Source: Streptomyces sp. V4I2 (GTDB lineage: Bacteria > Actinomycetota > Actinomycetes > Streptomycetales > Streptomycetaceae). From it: a stretch of DNA of 64,000 nucleotides. This document shows positions 16,573 to 24,462 of the stretch, piece after piece. The stretch spans positions 9,734,001 through 9,798,000 of the forward strand of contig NZ_JAUSZM010000003.1 in assembly GCF_030817655.1 (NCBI RefSeq), given 5' to 3'. Below the pieces are notes generated by a model, which worked only from the letters and a program-made list of their open reading frames with translations, did not search any database and was not told the DNA's origin. A program made the position numbers and the translations under genes. Position 1 is the first letter of the stretch. The number at the start of each line of letters is the position of its first letter.

Positions 16573-16791
16573 GTGAGTGCCAAGCAAGTGACCCATCCGC
16601 TGACCGGGCAGGTGTACCGGCTCACCGAGGACGGGCTGGTGGAGGTGACCGACCCCAGGACCGGGGCGCAGGGCATCTTCGACTTCCAAGCCCGCTGGCA
16701 GTCCGGCGAACTGCGCCATGCCGACCTCCAGATGGCCGGCTGGGTTGGCCGCCTCGCCCAGCGGCGCGGCGCACAGCCGCCGGCGGAGTGA
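16573..16791 (+). CDS. small conserved-looking protein of the Rieske operon, unknown function
   Basis: 72 residues from the GTG at 16573, three bases after the ferredoxin stop and four bases before the next start, so it is inside a tightly packed operon. I do not recognise the family. It has no signal peptide, membrane segment or cysteine. It begins with HPLTGQVYRLTEDGLVEVTD, a beta-rich pattern, and has a WQSGELRHAD segment in the middle. Its position between ferredoxin and reductase suggests an accessory role in the oxygenase system, for example stabilising the alpha-only oxygenase. No direct evidence supports this. Confidence 0.65.
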   Translation: MSAKQVTHPLTGQVYRLTEDGLVEVTDPRTGAQGIFDFQARWQSGELRHADLQMAGWVGRLAQRRGAQPPAE

Positions 16792-16795
16792 GCCG

Positions 16796-17839
16796 GTGTC
16801 TCCCCGTACCACCCGGGTGGTCTGCCTGGTGCGCCGACCCGAGGGCGAGCCGGCCCTCGGGGACTTCGCCGTGGAAGAGCGACCCCTTCCGCCCCTCGGC
16901 GAGGGACAGCTGCTCGTCCGCAACCTCTACATGAGCGTCGACCCGTCGATGCGCGGACGGCTGGAGAGCACCGAGAAGCACTACACGCACAACTTCACGC
17001 CCGGATCGCCGCTGGACGGCCGGGCCCTCGGCGTCGTGGAGGAGAGCCGCTGCTCCTCGGTGCCGCCGGGCACCTTCGTACGCCACCAGCTCGGCTGGCG
17101 GGAGTGGGCCGTGCTCGCCCCCGAGGACACTGATGCGGCGGGCCGTATCGACCCGGAACTGGCCCCGCTGCCCACGTGGTTGGGTCTACTGGGACAGACC
17201 GGCTTCACCGCCTACGTCGGGCTCGCGCGGATCGCCGAGGTACGGCCCGGCGACACCGTCTTCGTGTCGGCGGCGGCCGGCGCCGTGGGCACCGCCGCCG
17301 GACAGTTCGCCCGGCTGCTGGGTGCGGAGCGCGTCGTCGGAACCGCCGGAGGGCCCGACAAGTGTGCCCTGCTGGTCAAGGAGTTCGGCTACGACGCCGC
17401 CGCGGACTACCGCGCCGAGCCGGTGCGCGACGCCCTGTCCCGGCTGGCGCCCGACGGCATCGACGTCTACTTCGACAATGTCGGCGGAGAGCAACTCGCC
17501 GCCGCCCTGCACGCCTTGCGGACGGGCGGTCGTATCGCCCTGTGCGGCATGATGTCGCAGTTCGGCGGCGAACGGCGCTCCACCGACATCAACCAGCTGA
17601 TCCAGGCGGTCCTCAAACGGCTCACCCTGCGCGGCTTCATCGTCCGCGACCACGAGGACCTGCGGCCGGAGTTCGAGACCCGCGTCGCCGACTGGCTCCG
17701 CTCGGGCCGCATCACCGCCCACGAGACGGTGACGGACGGCCTCGACAGCGCGGCCGGCACCCTGCTGTCCCTGCTGGACGGCGGCAACATCGGCAAGATG
17801 CTGGTCCGGCTGGCCGAGGATCCGTACAGCCGCACGTAG
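16796..17839 (+). CDS. NADP-dependent MDR oxidoreductase (zinc-free, alkenal/one reductase type)
   Basis: 347 residues from the GTG at 16796, four bases after the preceding stop. The motifs YMSVDPSMRGRL near the N terminus, GLLGQTGFTAYVGL, the nucleotide-binding VSAAAGAVGTAAGQ and DVYFDNVGGE are those of the leukotriene B4 dehydrogenase/prostaglandin reductase branch of MDR proteins. The zinc-binding cysteines of classical alcohol dehydrogenases are absent. Members reduce the double bond of alpha,beta-unsaturated carbonyl compounds with NADPH. It is the last gene of the Rieske operon and would fit reduction of an enone formed after oxygenation. Confidence 0.9.
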   Translation: MSPRTTRVVCLVRRPEGEPALGDFAVEERPLPPLGEGQLLVRNLYMSVDPSMRGRLESTEKHYTHNFTPGSPLDGRALGVVEESRCSSVPPGTFVRHQLGWREWAVLAPEDTDAAGRIDPELAPLPTWLGLLGQTGFTAYVGLARIAEVRPGDTVFVSAAAGAVGTAAGQFARLLGAERVVGTAGGPDKCALLVKEFGYDAAADYRAEPVRDALSRLAPDGIDVYFDNVGGEQLAAALHALRTGGRIALCGMMSQFGGERRSTDINQLIQAVLKRLTLRGFIVRDHEDLRPEFETRVADWLRSGRITAHETVTDGLDSAAGTLLSLLDGGNIGKMLVRLAEDPYSRT

Positions 17840-17939
17840 TTCAGAGGGCCGTCGGCCACGACAGGCGCGCACACTCCAAGGGGTGCGGTGCGCCGAGGCG
17901 CCCCTCTCCCGTGCCGTCCGCCCTGGTGTGCGGGCGGAT

Positions 17940-18256
17940 CGGCTGCGGGATCCGCGCACGTTTTACGGGGCTGTGCCGTGGCCGTCGCGCGTGCTGTGCG
18001 GGGCGCCGGTTGTGGCACGCACACCGCTTCATGGGGGCGTGTGGTGCGATCATCGTGCGTGCGGTGTGGGGGTGCCGGCTGGGTTATTGGTGCATGTTCC
18101 ACGGGCGCGTCGGCTGCGGTATCCGTGCATGTGCCGTGGTCCGTCGCGCGCGTTGCGCGGCCGTGGCACGCGCACGTTTCACCGGGCCCGTGTGGCGCGG
18201 CCATCGCGCATGCGGTGCGGTGGTGTCGGCCGCTGCATCCGCCCATGCTCCACGGG
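17940..18256. repeat. two diverged tandem repeats of about 150-166 bp in a gene-free gap
   Basis: The gap 17840-18291 holds no credible gene; frames on both strands are rich in Arg, Ala and Cys with poor codon bias. It contains two related units: 17940-18105 and 18111-18256. Both begin CGGCTGCGG, have the block TGTGCCGTGG followed by a CGTCGCGCG run, then GTGGCACGC, and end CATG-TCCACGGG. The second lacks about 15 bp near its start. Function is unknown. Confidence 0.65.
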
Positions 18257-18291
18257 GACGTCAGCAGCGACGCCCGCGCACGCACGCACCA

Positions 18292-18321
18292 AAGGGGCGT
18301 CAGCCGTGGCTGACGCCCCTT
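18292..18321. terminator. bidirectional terminator
   Basis: A perfect 14-bp inverted repeat, AAGGGGCGTCAGCC and its complement with a 2-nt centre, ends in TT/AA on both sides. It lies just beyond the ABM gene stop (minus) and after the Rieske operon (plus), so it can end both transcripts. Confidence 0.88.
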
Positions 18322-18337
18322 CCGCATGCGCGTACGC

Positions 18338-18664
18338 CTATCGCATGGCGCGACTCGCCCCGATGCTGAAGATCTTCATGGAGACCCCCACCCGGGTCAG
18401 CCCCGTCGTGGCCGCGCGGAAGTCCTTGATGTGTGCCGTGGTGAAGTGCTCGTCCAGGGCCTGCTGGGACACCCATCGCTCGTAGACCCGGATGCGGCGT
18501 TCGTCGGAGGGGTCCGCGGTCATGGCGTAGTCCAGGCAGCCGGGCTCCGCCTCACGGGTACGCTTCCCGACCTCGACGAGGTGACCCAGCATCGTGTCGC
18601 GGTCCGCCGGCTCGTAGTCCATCCAGCCGGCGACGATGATTTCCGTCGCGCTTTCCTCTGCCAC
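18338..18664 (-). CDS. antibiotic biosynthesis monooxygenase (ABM) domain protein
   Basis: 108 residues from the GTG at 18662-18664 with AAGGA five bases upstream. The dimeric ferredoxin-like ABM fold is suggested by EIIVAGWMDY at the start, EPGCLDYAMT in the middle and VYERWVSQQALDEHFTT, the usual E-x-W-x5-HxxT pattern. Family members act as cofactor-free quinone-forming monooxygenases or as small-molecule binding/isomerising subunits. It is the last gene of the operon with the PEP-type protein, SDR and Rieske oxygenase. Confidence 0.85.
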   Translation of the reverse strand: MAEESATEIIVAGWMDYEPADRDTMLGHLVEVGKRTREAEPGCLDYAMTADPSDERRIRVYERWVSQQALDEHFTTAHIKDFRAATTGLTRVGVSMKIFSIGASRAMR

Positions 18665-18737
18665 GGTGGTCCTTTCCGGTCGTGCCCGTGGGCCCGCCGC
18701 CCCTCGGTCAGGAAGGAGCGACGGGCCCGCGGGCCGT

Positions 18738-20474
18738 TCAGATGACGAGTGCCGCCGGGACGCTGTCCACGGTGACCGTGCCCTTTTCGCCGTCGACCGT
18801 GATCACCATGCCGTCCCGCAGCCGCCGCGTAGCGCCCTCGACGGAGATGACGGCCGGAATGCCGAGCTCGCGGCAGACCACGACGGCGTGGCTGTTGAGC
18901 GCGCCCACGTCCACGACGGCCGCTCCGGCGACCAGGAACAGCGGGGTCCAGGCGGCGTCCGTGATCGGCGCCACCAGCACCTCGCCCGGCTCCAGTGCCT
19001 CGCACGAGGCCGGGTCGGTGACCACCCGCACCCTGCCGGTGTACGTGCCGTGGCTGCCGCCGTCGCCCTTGAGCACGTCACCCTCGACGGCCGGTTCGGA
19101 CCGCTCCTCGCTGCGTCGCGGCCAGCTGTCGATCTCGGTCCGGGAGTCCTCCGCGATGAAGAACGGCGGTTCCAGCTCGGTCAGTTGGGCGTACTCGTCC
19201 AGCCGCTGAGCGATGTCTGAGCCGAACCGGTCCGGGTCGGCGACATAGTCGTCCAGCTCGGTGTCCAGCAGCATCATCACGTCCTCGGGCTTTGCGAAGC
19301 GCCCCGCCTCGACACCGCGGCGGCCGAGTTCGCGTACGGCCATCCGGATCTCGTTGATGACGGTCACGCAGTTCGCCTTGGTCCGCTCGCGGGCGGGGAT
19401 CCACACGTTGGAGGCGTGCATACCGGCGTCGAACATCGGCTGCGCGTCCTCGGGAAGCGCGGCCCGGATCTCCGCCGCCGTCGCCTTCCGGTGATCCGCC
19501 AGCCGCTGGTGGCGGGCGGCCGGGGAGTCCCCGTCGGAGCTGTTGCGGATCCGGTCGACCAGGGCCAGTGCCTGGATCGGCGCGGCCTCCCAGGACAGCG
19601 CGTGAATGTCCCACTCGTTGGGTCCGCGGTCGCCGGACTCGGCCAGGAACTCCTCGAACGAGTCCCGGAACGCCTTGACGTCCCCGGCGGCTCCTTCGAG
19701 GGCCTGCTCCACCGCGGCCGTTCCCTGGTCGAACAGTGCCATGAGCTCGGGTGAGGCCGCCACCTGGCGGGACAGCGTCCACAGACCCGCCGCGGGGCCG
19801 GCCGAGTCGACGGCGCCGAGCCCGCCGATGAGGTCGAGCATCGCGCCGGGACGGTCCACGCTCGCACACAGCGGGGCGAGGATCGCGGGTCCGACGGACG
19901 CGGGCAGCGACGACTCGACGTGCCGGTGGAAGGTCGTCTCCACGTCGTCCAGCAGGGAGCGCGCACGCTCCACCAGCTCGACGTCGGACAGTCGCGTCAG
20001 GTCGGGCCGCTCGCGGCGGGTCCGGCGCAGCCGCTCGCGGTCGGCGTCGGCCTCCGGATAACCGCTCTGGCCGAGCATCCGCTGGAGTGTCGCTGTGGCC
20101 TTGGCCGTCAGCTCCGCGTCCTGGTCGTCGGGGTGCGCCACGTACACGGGGGTGTCGGAACGCTGGCCGACGAAGGCCGCGTCGATCTGGTCCGCGGTCT
20201 GCCCCATGCGGATGCCGAACAGCCGCAGGTGGGACAGGTTGAGGTAGAAGTAACCGCCGAAGACTCCGACGAACGGAGGTCTGGGGCCGGTCACCTCGTC
20301 CCCTCGATAGATGCCGAACTGGACGAAGCTGTGGCGCCAGCCCTGCAGACCGCGCCGCCAGACCAGGGTCCAGCCCAGCGGGCTGGCCGGTTCGGGCAGG
20401 GTCTCGCCCGCGTTGGCCCGGGTGTAGTGGGGCAGTCGCTCGTCGCGCTGCCAGTCGGTGATCCAGTGCTTCAT
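18738..20474 (-). CDS. PEP-utilising enzyme-like protein with swivel (phosphohistidine) domain, lacking ATP-grasp
   Basis: 578 residues from the ATG at 20472-20474. The C-terminal 100 residues are a PEP-synthase/PPDK-type swivel domain: EVLVAPITDAAWTPLF, then NSHAVVVCRELGIPAVIS with the phospho-accepting His529. The first 450 residues are largely helical (repeated ERxRR segments and a FGIRMGQTADQIDAAF region) and show no ATP-grasp motifs. There is also no PEP/pyruvate-binding barrel. The architecture resembles the central subunit of phenylphosphate synthase and the middle-to-end of rifampicin phosphotransferase. A phosphate donor partner is therefore needed, but none is adjacent. It is co-transcribed with an SDR and a Rieske oxygenase, so a phosphorylated catabolic intermediate is possible. 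Confidence 0.8.
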   Translation of the reverse strand: MKHWITDWQRDERLPHYTRANAGETLPEPASPLGWTLVWRRGLQGWRHSFVQFGIYRGDEVTGPRPPFVGVFGGYFYLNLSHLRLFGIRMGQTADQIDAAFVGQRSDTPVYVAHPDDQDAELTAKATATLQRMLGQSGYPEADADRERLRRTRRERPDLTRLSDVELVERARSLLDDVETTFHRHVESSLPASVGPAILAPLCASVDRPGAMLDLIGGLGAVDSAGPAAGLWTLSRQVAASPELMALFDQGTAAVEQALEGAAGDVKAFRDSFEEFLAESGDRGPNEWDIHALSWEAAPIQALALVDRIRNSSDGDSPAARHQRLADHRKATAAEIRAALPEDAQPMFDAGMHASNVWIPARERTKANCVTVINEIRMAVRELGRRGVEAGRFAKPEDVMMLLDTELDDYVADPDRFGSDIAQRLDEYAQLTELEPPFFIAEDSRTEIDSWPRRSEERSEPAVEGDVLKGDGGSHGTYTGRVRVVTDPASCEALEPGEVLVAPITDAAWTPLFLVAGAAVVDVGALNSHAVVVCRELGIPAVISVEGATRRLRDGMVITVDGEKGTVTVDSVPAALVI

Positions 20475-20506
20475 GGCGAGGGGGCTCCCGCTGTCCGTTC
20501 CGCCGC

Positions 20507-21298
20507 TCACCACTGTGCCGTTCCGCCGTCGACGCTGATCAGGGTGCCGGTGATGCCCGCGCCGGCGTCGCTCGCGAGCAGCGAGGCGAGGCCCGCGATC
20601 TGCTCGACGGTGGTGATCTTCTTGGTGGCGGCATGCTCGGCGAACCGGCCCAGCCACTCCTCGTACGAGATGCCCTCGGCCTCGGCCGCGGCCGGCCCGG
20701 CTTCCCGCATCAGGTCGGTGTCGACCGCGCCGGGGCAGATCGCGTTGCAGGTGATGCCCTGGGTGCCGTACTCGAAGGCGGTCGCCTTGGTGAGGCCGTG
20801 GATGGCGTGCTTGTTGGTGATGTAGTGGCTGATCGCCGGCTTGTTGGCCTGCTTGCCCTCGACCGAGGAGATGTTGATGATGCGGCCCCAGCCGCCCTCC
20901 AGCATCTTCGGCAGCGCCCGGCGGGTGCCGTAGAAGTAGGCGTTGAGGTTCAGGTTGAGGGCGTTGTGCCAGGCCTCGTCGCTGAGCTGGTGGACGGGGG
21001 CGAAGCCCGAGGTGCCGCCGACGTTGTTGACCCAGATGTCGAGCCGGCCGAAGCGCTCCGCGGCGAAGTCCGCGAGGCCCTCGATGTCCTCCTGGCTGTT
21101 GGCGTCGCAGGGGTGGAAGACCGCCCGGTCCCCGGCGCCGAGCTCCTCCAGGGCCTGCTTGCCCTTGAGCTCGGAGCGGCCGCTGATGACGACCGTGGCG
21201 CCCTGGGCCAGGAAGGCCTCGGCGATGGCCCGTCCGATACTGCGTGTGCTGCCCGTGATCACCGCGACACGTCCGTCGAGGCTGCCCGTAGCCACCAT
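20507..21298 (-). CDS. short-chain dehydrogenase/reductase (SDR)
   Basis: 263 residues from the ATG at 21296-21298, with AGGAG upstream. It has the cofactor motif TGSTRSIGRAIAEAF, NNVGG at the usual NNAG position, the catalytic Ser of NISSVEG and the YITNKHA stretch with Tyr and Lys, and ends with SVDGGTAQW. All catalytic residues are present. It lies between the Rieske oxygenase gene (29 bases) and the PEP-type gene (32 bases), so it probably oxidises the hydroxylated product. Cofactor preference is unclear. Confidence 0.9.
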   Translation of the reverse strand: MVATGSLDGRVAVITGSTRSIGRAIAEAFLAQGATVVISGRSELKGKQALEELGAGDRAVFHPCDANSQEDIEGLADFAAERFGRLDIWVNNVGGTSGFAPVHQLSDEAWHNALNLNLNAYFYGTRRALPKMLEGGWGRIINISSVEGKQANKPAISHYITNKHAIHGLTKATAFEYGTQGITCNAICPGAVDTDLMREAGPAAAEAEGISYEEWLGRFAEHAATKKITTVEQIAGLASLLASDAGAGITGTLISVDGGTAQW

Positions 21299-21327
21299 GT
21301 TGTTCTCCTGCGAGTGCTGTGGGTTGG

Positions 21328-22593
21328 TCACTTGGACGCCTCGTCCAAGAGACTGTGGATGGTCCGGTGGAAGTGCTGGAGTCCGGGTTCGTTGCGTCCG
21401 AAGACGAAGTCCGTCCCGTCCAGGGCCTTCAGGCTCCGCTGGACGCCGTAGGTGGTCGCGTAGTCCTCGTCGCGGACCACCTCGTAGAACCACTCGCCGA
21501 ACTGGTCGGCGGCCTGGCGCTCCTCCTCGGTGACGGCCGGCTCGCGCAACAGGATGATCTGCTGGGTCACCGACTCGGTGGCCGTACGGGGGATCACGAT
21601 GGAGACGGCGATCTTATTGCGCCAGGTGCCGGCGATGGCCAGGCCGGGGAAGAGCCAGTAGATGGCTCCGACGAGGTCACCGGGGTCACGCTGGTCGGCC
21701 GGCAGGTCCACCACGTCGGCGATGGGCCGCAGCGCCGCCGCGAGGCGCTGGTGGGGGCCCCAGGTGTCGTGGGCCATCATGTTGGAGAAGTTCGTCTCGA
21801 AGACCGTCTTCGGGTGCAGCGAGGCGAAGTGGTACGTCTCCAGGTAGCCGTCGAGGGTGACCTTCCAGTTGGGACTGAGCAGCTCACGGCTCGCGTAGTG
21901 GTGGCAGTCCGCGAAGCGGAGCCCTTCGAGCAGCGGCTGAAGGTCTCCCAGCCAGGCGTCCAGGTCGTGCTCGGCGGCCGGGTCGAGCGACACGAAGACG
22001 ATCCCGGCGCGTTCACCGGCGGGAAGCCGCACCAGGCTGCGTCCCTCGCGCGGCACCTCACCGAAGGTCTTCTCGGCGTACACGCCGCGCAGCTCTCCGG
22101 CCAGGTCGTAGGACCAGGAGTGATACGGGCAGGTGATCCGCTTGGACACACCGCATCCCGGTTCGACGAGCTGGGCGCCGCGGTGGCGACAGGCGTTGAT
22201 CATCGCGTGGACGACGCCCTGCCGGTCCCGGGTGATCAGAACGGGGATGCCGAGCACGTCCAGGGCCTTGTAGGTGCCCGGTCCGGGAAGCTCGCAGGAC
22301 ATGGCGAGCGGCATCGGAACGCTCCGGTGGACGGCGTCCGTCTCACGCTGCCAGCGGTCGGCGTCGAGGTAGTTGGCGACGGGTTCCGTCCACTGGTCCT
22401 CGGCCTCGTGCGTCGTGTTGTCACGGTAGTGCTTCATGACACGCTCGACGAGTTCGGCCGCCTCCCGCCGCATGGCGATGCCCGCGGCGTCGGTGGAGCG
22501 GTCCTGGCCGATCCACGAGTTGTATTCCGGCGCCGGAGGCGGCTGACGCTCGGCGTCGTCCGCCCGGATCTCCGGGGAACTGGTCTGGACCAC
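21328..22593 (-). CDS. Rieske non-heme iron oxygenase, second catalytic subunit
   Basis: 421 residues if started at the GTG at 22591-22593 (AGGA upstream); the frame is open to 22671, where no ribosome site is seen. The Rieske ligands are C135, H137, C155 and H158 (CRHRG and CPYHSW). The catalytic iron motif is DGYLETYHFASLHP. It is only distantly related to the oxygenase at 14846, so the two are not recent duplicates. No beta subunit or ferredoxin is adjacent. It is first in an operon with SDR, PEP-type protein and ABM protein. Two different alpha-only oxygenases imply two oxygenation steps or two substrates. Confidence 0.9.
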   Translation of the reverse strand: MVQTSSPEIRADDAERQPPPAPEYNSWIGQDRSTDAAGIAMRREAAELVERVMKHYRDNTTHEAEDQWTEPVANYLDADRWQRETDAVHRSVPMPLAMSCELPGPGTYKALDVLGIPVLITRDRQGVVHAMINACRHRGAQLVEPGCGVSKRITCPYHSWSYDLAGELRGVYAEKTFGEVPREGRSLVRLPAGERAGIVFVSLDPAAEHDLDAWLGDLQPLLEGLRFADCHHYASRELLSPNWKVTLDGYLETYHFASLHPKTVFETNFSNMMAHDTWGPHQRLAAALRPIADVVDLPADQRDPGDLVGAIYWLFPGLAIAGTWRNKIAVSIVIPRTATESVTQQIILLREPAVTEEERQAADQFGEWFYEVVRDEDYATTYGVQRSLKALDGTDFVFGRNEPGLQHFHRTIHSLLDEASK

Positions 22594-22689
22594 GATGTCC
22601 TCACAATCCTTCCAGCCGCGAGCTTGGGAAGGGCTTCTGATACGGCAGTTGGGCTGTGAGCGACACGACAACAGGGGTAAGTGTTGTCT

Positions 22690-22789
22690 GTCAATAGAAA
22701 GTGCGGAAGTGGCAGCCCGGCGACCCGCAGGTCACATCGTCTTCGCCCGGGACAAAAAGGTCCAAGCGTGAGGCGATCTTTCTATTGAC
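22690..22789. promoter_or_regulatory. 12-bp inverted repeat flanking a divergent promoter region
   Basis: GTCAATAGAAAG (22690-22701) and its exact complement CTTTCTATTGAC (22778-22789) point outwards towards the Rieske gene (minus) and the VOC gene (plus). The TTGAC at each outer end can serve as a -35 element for its own direction. Identical 12-mers at both promoters suggest shared control by one regulator or a shared extended -35 motif. Confidence 0.6.
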
Positions 22790-22813
22790 CGGCTCCAGTT
22801 GCGGGAGTGTGAT
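22785..22813 (+). promoter_or_regulatory. predicted promoter of the VOC gene
   Basis: TTGACC (22785-22790) and TGTGAT (22808-22813) are separated by exactly 17 bases, close to a housekeeping sigma-70-type promoter, and lie 30 bases before the start codon. The -35 overlaps the inverted repeat described at 22778-22789. Confidence 0.5.
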
Positions 22814-22842
22814 GGACGGACGCTCGACGGAGAGGCGGTGTC

Positions 22843-23346
22843 ATGGCCGACGACAGGGCCGATCAGGTGCCTGAGGCGCGGGCGCGCATGACCGAGCCGT
22901 TCGAGGTCGGCGTCGTCGTACGTGACCTGGAGCTGATGGAGCGCTTCTACCGCGAGGTGCTCGGCTGCTTCGAGGTGCACCGCTCCCGCATCCCGGCTTC
23001 CGTCAGCGTTCCGGCGGGTCTGGGTGATGAGCTGCTCGTCGTCTGGCTCCAGGTGCCCTCCGGCGGGCGCGTCAAGCTCATCCGGCCCCAGTCCGCCCCG
23101 GCCCCCGCCCCGTCCGCCCTGCCGCTGACCGCGCGCCGGGGGCTGGCGTATCTCACCTTCCACCTGGACGACATGGACCCGGTCGTGACGGCTCTGGCGA
23201 CCGGGGGAGCCCAGCCGCTGTCGGACCCGGTCGTCGTGTGGGCGCGCGGTCGCCGGATCAGCTTCTGGGCGGATCCGGAGGGCAATGCGCTGGAGCTCGT
23301 CGACGGGCGCGGAGACGTTCGGGAGCCGGGTCGGTCCGAGCCGTAG
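22843..23346 (+). CDS. VOC (glyoxalase/extradiol dioxygenase-like) family protein
   Basis: 167 residues from the ATG at 22843. The single VOC module begins VGVVVRDLELMERFYREVLG and ends with RRISFWADPEGNALELVDG; a HLDDMDPV segment starts the second beta-alpha-beta half. The pattern FWADPEGNALELV is typical of metal-binding members, in which the Glu is a ligand. Such proteins include glyoxalases, epimerases and dioxygenases. It is divergent from the Rieske oxygenase and may share control with it, so it could be a methylmalonyl-CoA-epimerase-like or ring-cleavage-type enzyme of the same pathway; the reaction is not readable. Confidence 0.82.
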   Translation: MADDRADQVPEARARMTEPFEVGVVVRDLELMERFYREVLGCFEVHRSRIPASVSVPAGLGDELLVVWLQVPSGGRVKLIRPQSAPAPAPSALPLTARRGLAYLTFHLDDMDPVVTALATGGAQPLSDPVVVWARGRRISFWADPEGNALELVDGRGDVREPGRSEP

Positions 23347-23451
23347 TAATTAGAGAACCTCTTCAGTAAGGTGCCCCTGCTGGTTACTGTAGACCGGCAC
23401 AACAAAGTCCGATTGCGTGAACACACCTCGCTCGGGGCGAAGGGGCGGACG
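23347..23451 (+). promoter_or_regulatory. likely promoter/operator region of the E1-E2 operon
   Basis: The 105-bp gap before E1alpha is much richer in A/T than its surroundings (GTAGTAATTAGAGAACC, then GGTTACTGTAGACC). It is the only place for a promoter of the three-gene operon. I cannot give a confident -35/-10 pair. Confidence 0.4.
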
Positions 23452-24462
23452 ATGGCTCAAAGGGCATCGAAGAAGTCGGCCGATCCGGTCGCGAACCAGG
23501 CATCCGCGCAGGTCATCAGGGATCTGCACGAGCGCATGGTGCGCATCCGCCTGTTCGAGACCGAGGCGGGAAAACTCATGGAGGCCGGCAAGCTGCCCGG
23601 CTTCCTGCACCTCTACGTCGGTCAGGAAGCCGTCGCCGCGGGCGTGATGGCGGCCCTCCGTGACGACGACCAGATCACCTCCACGCACCGCGGACACGGG
23701 CACGCCGTGGCCAAGGGCGTCAGCTTCAAGCACATGTACTCCGAGCTGTACGGCCGCGTCACCGGCGCCTGCCTCGGCCGCGGCGGAAGCATGCACATCA
23801 ACGACGTCACCCTCGGCATGCTCGGCGCCAACGGCATCGTCGGTGCCGGCATCCCGATCGCCGTCGGCGCCGCCTTCGCCGCCCAGTACCGCGGCGAGGA
23901 CAACATCGCCGTCACCTTCTTCGGCGACGGCGCCACCAACATCGGCAGCTTCCACGAGGCCGCCAACATGGCCGCGATCCTGCGCCTGCCGGTCCTGTTC
24001 ATCTGCGAGAACAACGGCTACGCCGAGTTCACCCCGCAGTCGAAGCACATGCTGATCACCGACGTCGCCGACCGGGCCGCCTCCTACGGCATGCCCAGTG
24101 TGATCGTCGACGGCATGGACGCGGCCGCCGTCCACCAGGCCACCGTCGAGGCCGTCGCCCGCGCCCGGGCCGGTGAGGGCCCCATGTTCATCGAGGCCAA
24201 GACCTACCGCTACTACGACCACCAGGGCGTCAAGGGACTGCGTCACCCCTACCGCTCGGACGCGGAGGTCGACGAGTGGAAGGCCCGTGACGCGATCGAC
24301 CTGCTCGAAGCCCGGGCGATCGCCGACGGCACCGCCACCCGCGCCGAGCTGGACGACACCTGGCAGCGCACCCGCGACGAGATCGCCGAGGCCATCGCGT
24401 ACGCCGAGGCCAGCCCGCTGCCCGACACCGCAGACCTCCTCCTCAACGTCTACTCGGGATGA
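23452..24462 (+). CDS. thiamine-dependent dehydrogenase E1 component, alpha subunit (acetoin/pyruvate type)
   Basis: 336 residues from the ATG at 23452. The thiamine diphosphate motif runs from FFGDGATNIGSF to CENNGYAEF (GDG to NN). RGGSMHINDVTLGMLGANGI is closest in pattern to acetoin dehydrogenase alpha subunits. The last four bases overlap the beta-subunit start. E1alpha and E1beta decarboxylate a 2-oxo acid, or cleave a 2-ketol or diketone, and pass the acyl group to the lipoyl arm of E2. The family match favours an acetoin-like substrate, but a 2-oxoisovalerate-like acid giving isobutyryl-CoA would suit the nearby IcmF. Confidence 0.9.
   Translation: MAQRASKKSADPVANQASAQVIRDLHERMVRIRLFETEAGKLMEAGKLPGFLHLYVGQEAVAAGVMAALRDDDQITSTHRGHGHAVAKGVSFKHMYSELYGRVTGACLGRGGSMHINDVTLGMLGANGIVGAGIPIAVGAAFAAQYRGEDNIAVTFFGDGATNIGSFHEAANMAAILRLPVLFICENNGYAEFTPQSKHMLITDVADRAASYGMPSVIVDGMDAAAVHQATVEAVARARAGEGPMFIEAKTYRYYDHQGVKGLRHPYRSDAEVDEWKARDAIDLLEARAIADGTATRAELDDTWQRTRDEIAEAIAYAEASPLPDTADLLLNVYSG

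Noticed and set aside
17467..18327. Overlapping frames on both strands of the 17.9-18.3 kb gap
   Set aside because: Composition is Arg/Ala/Cys-rich, no homologous motif is seen, and frames extend through tandem DNA repeats and into a terminator.
18738..20474. Annotation as PEP synthase or rifampicin phosphotransferase
   Set aside because: Only the swivel domain matches; the ATP-grasp domain needed for either activity is absent, so neither name is safe.
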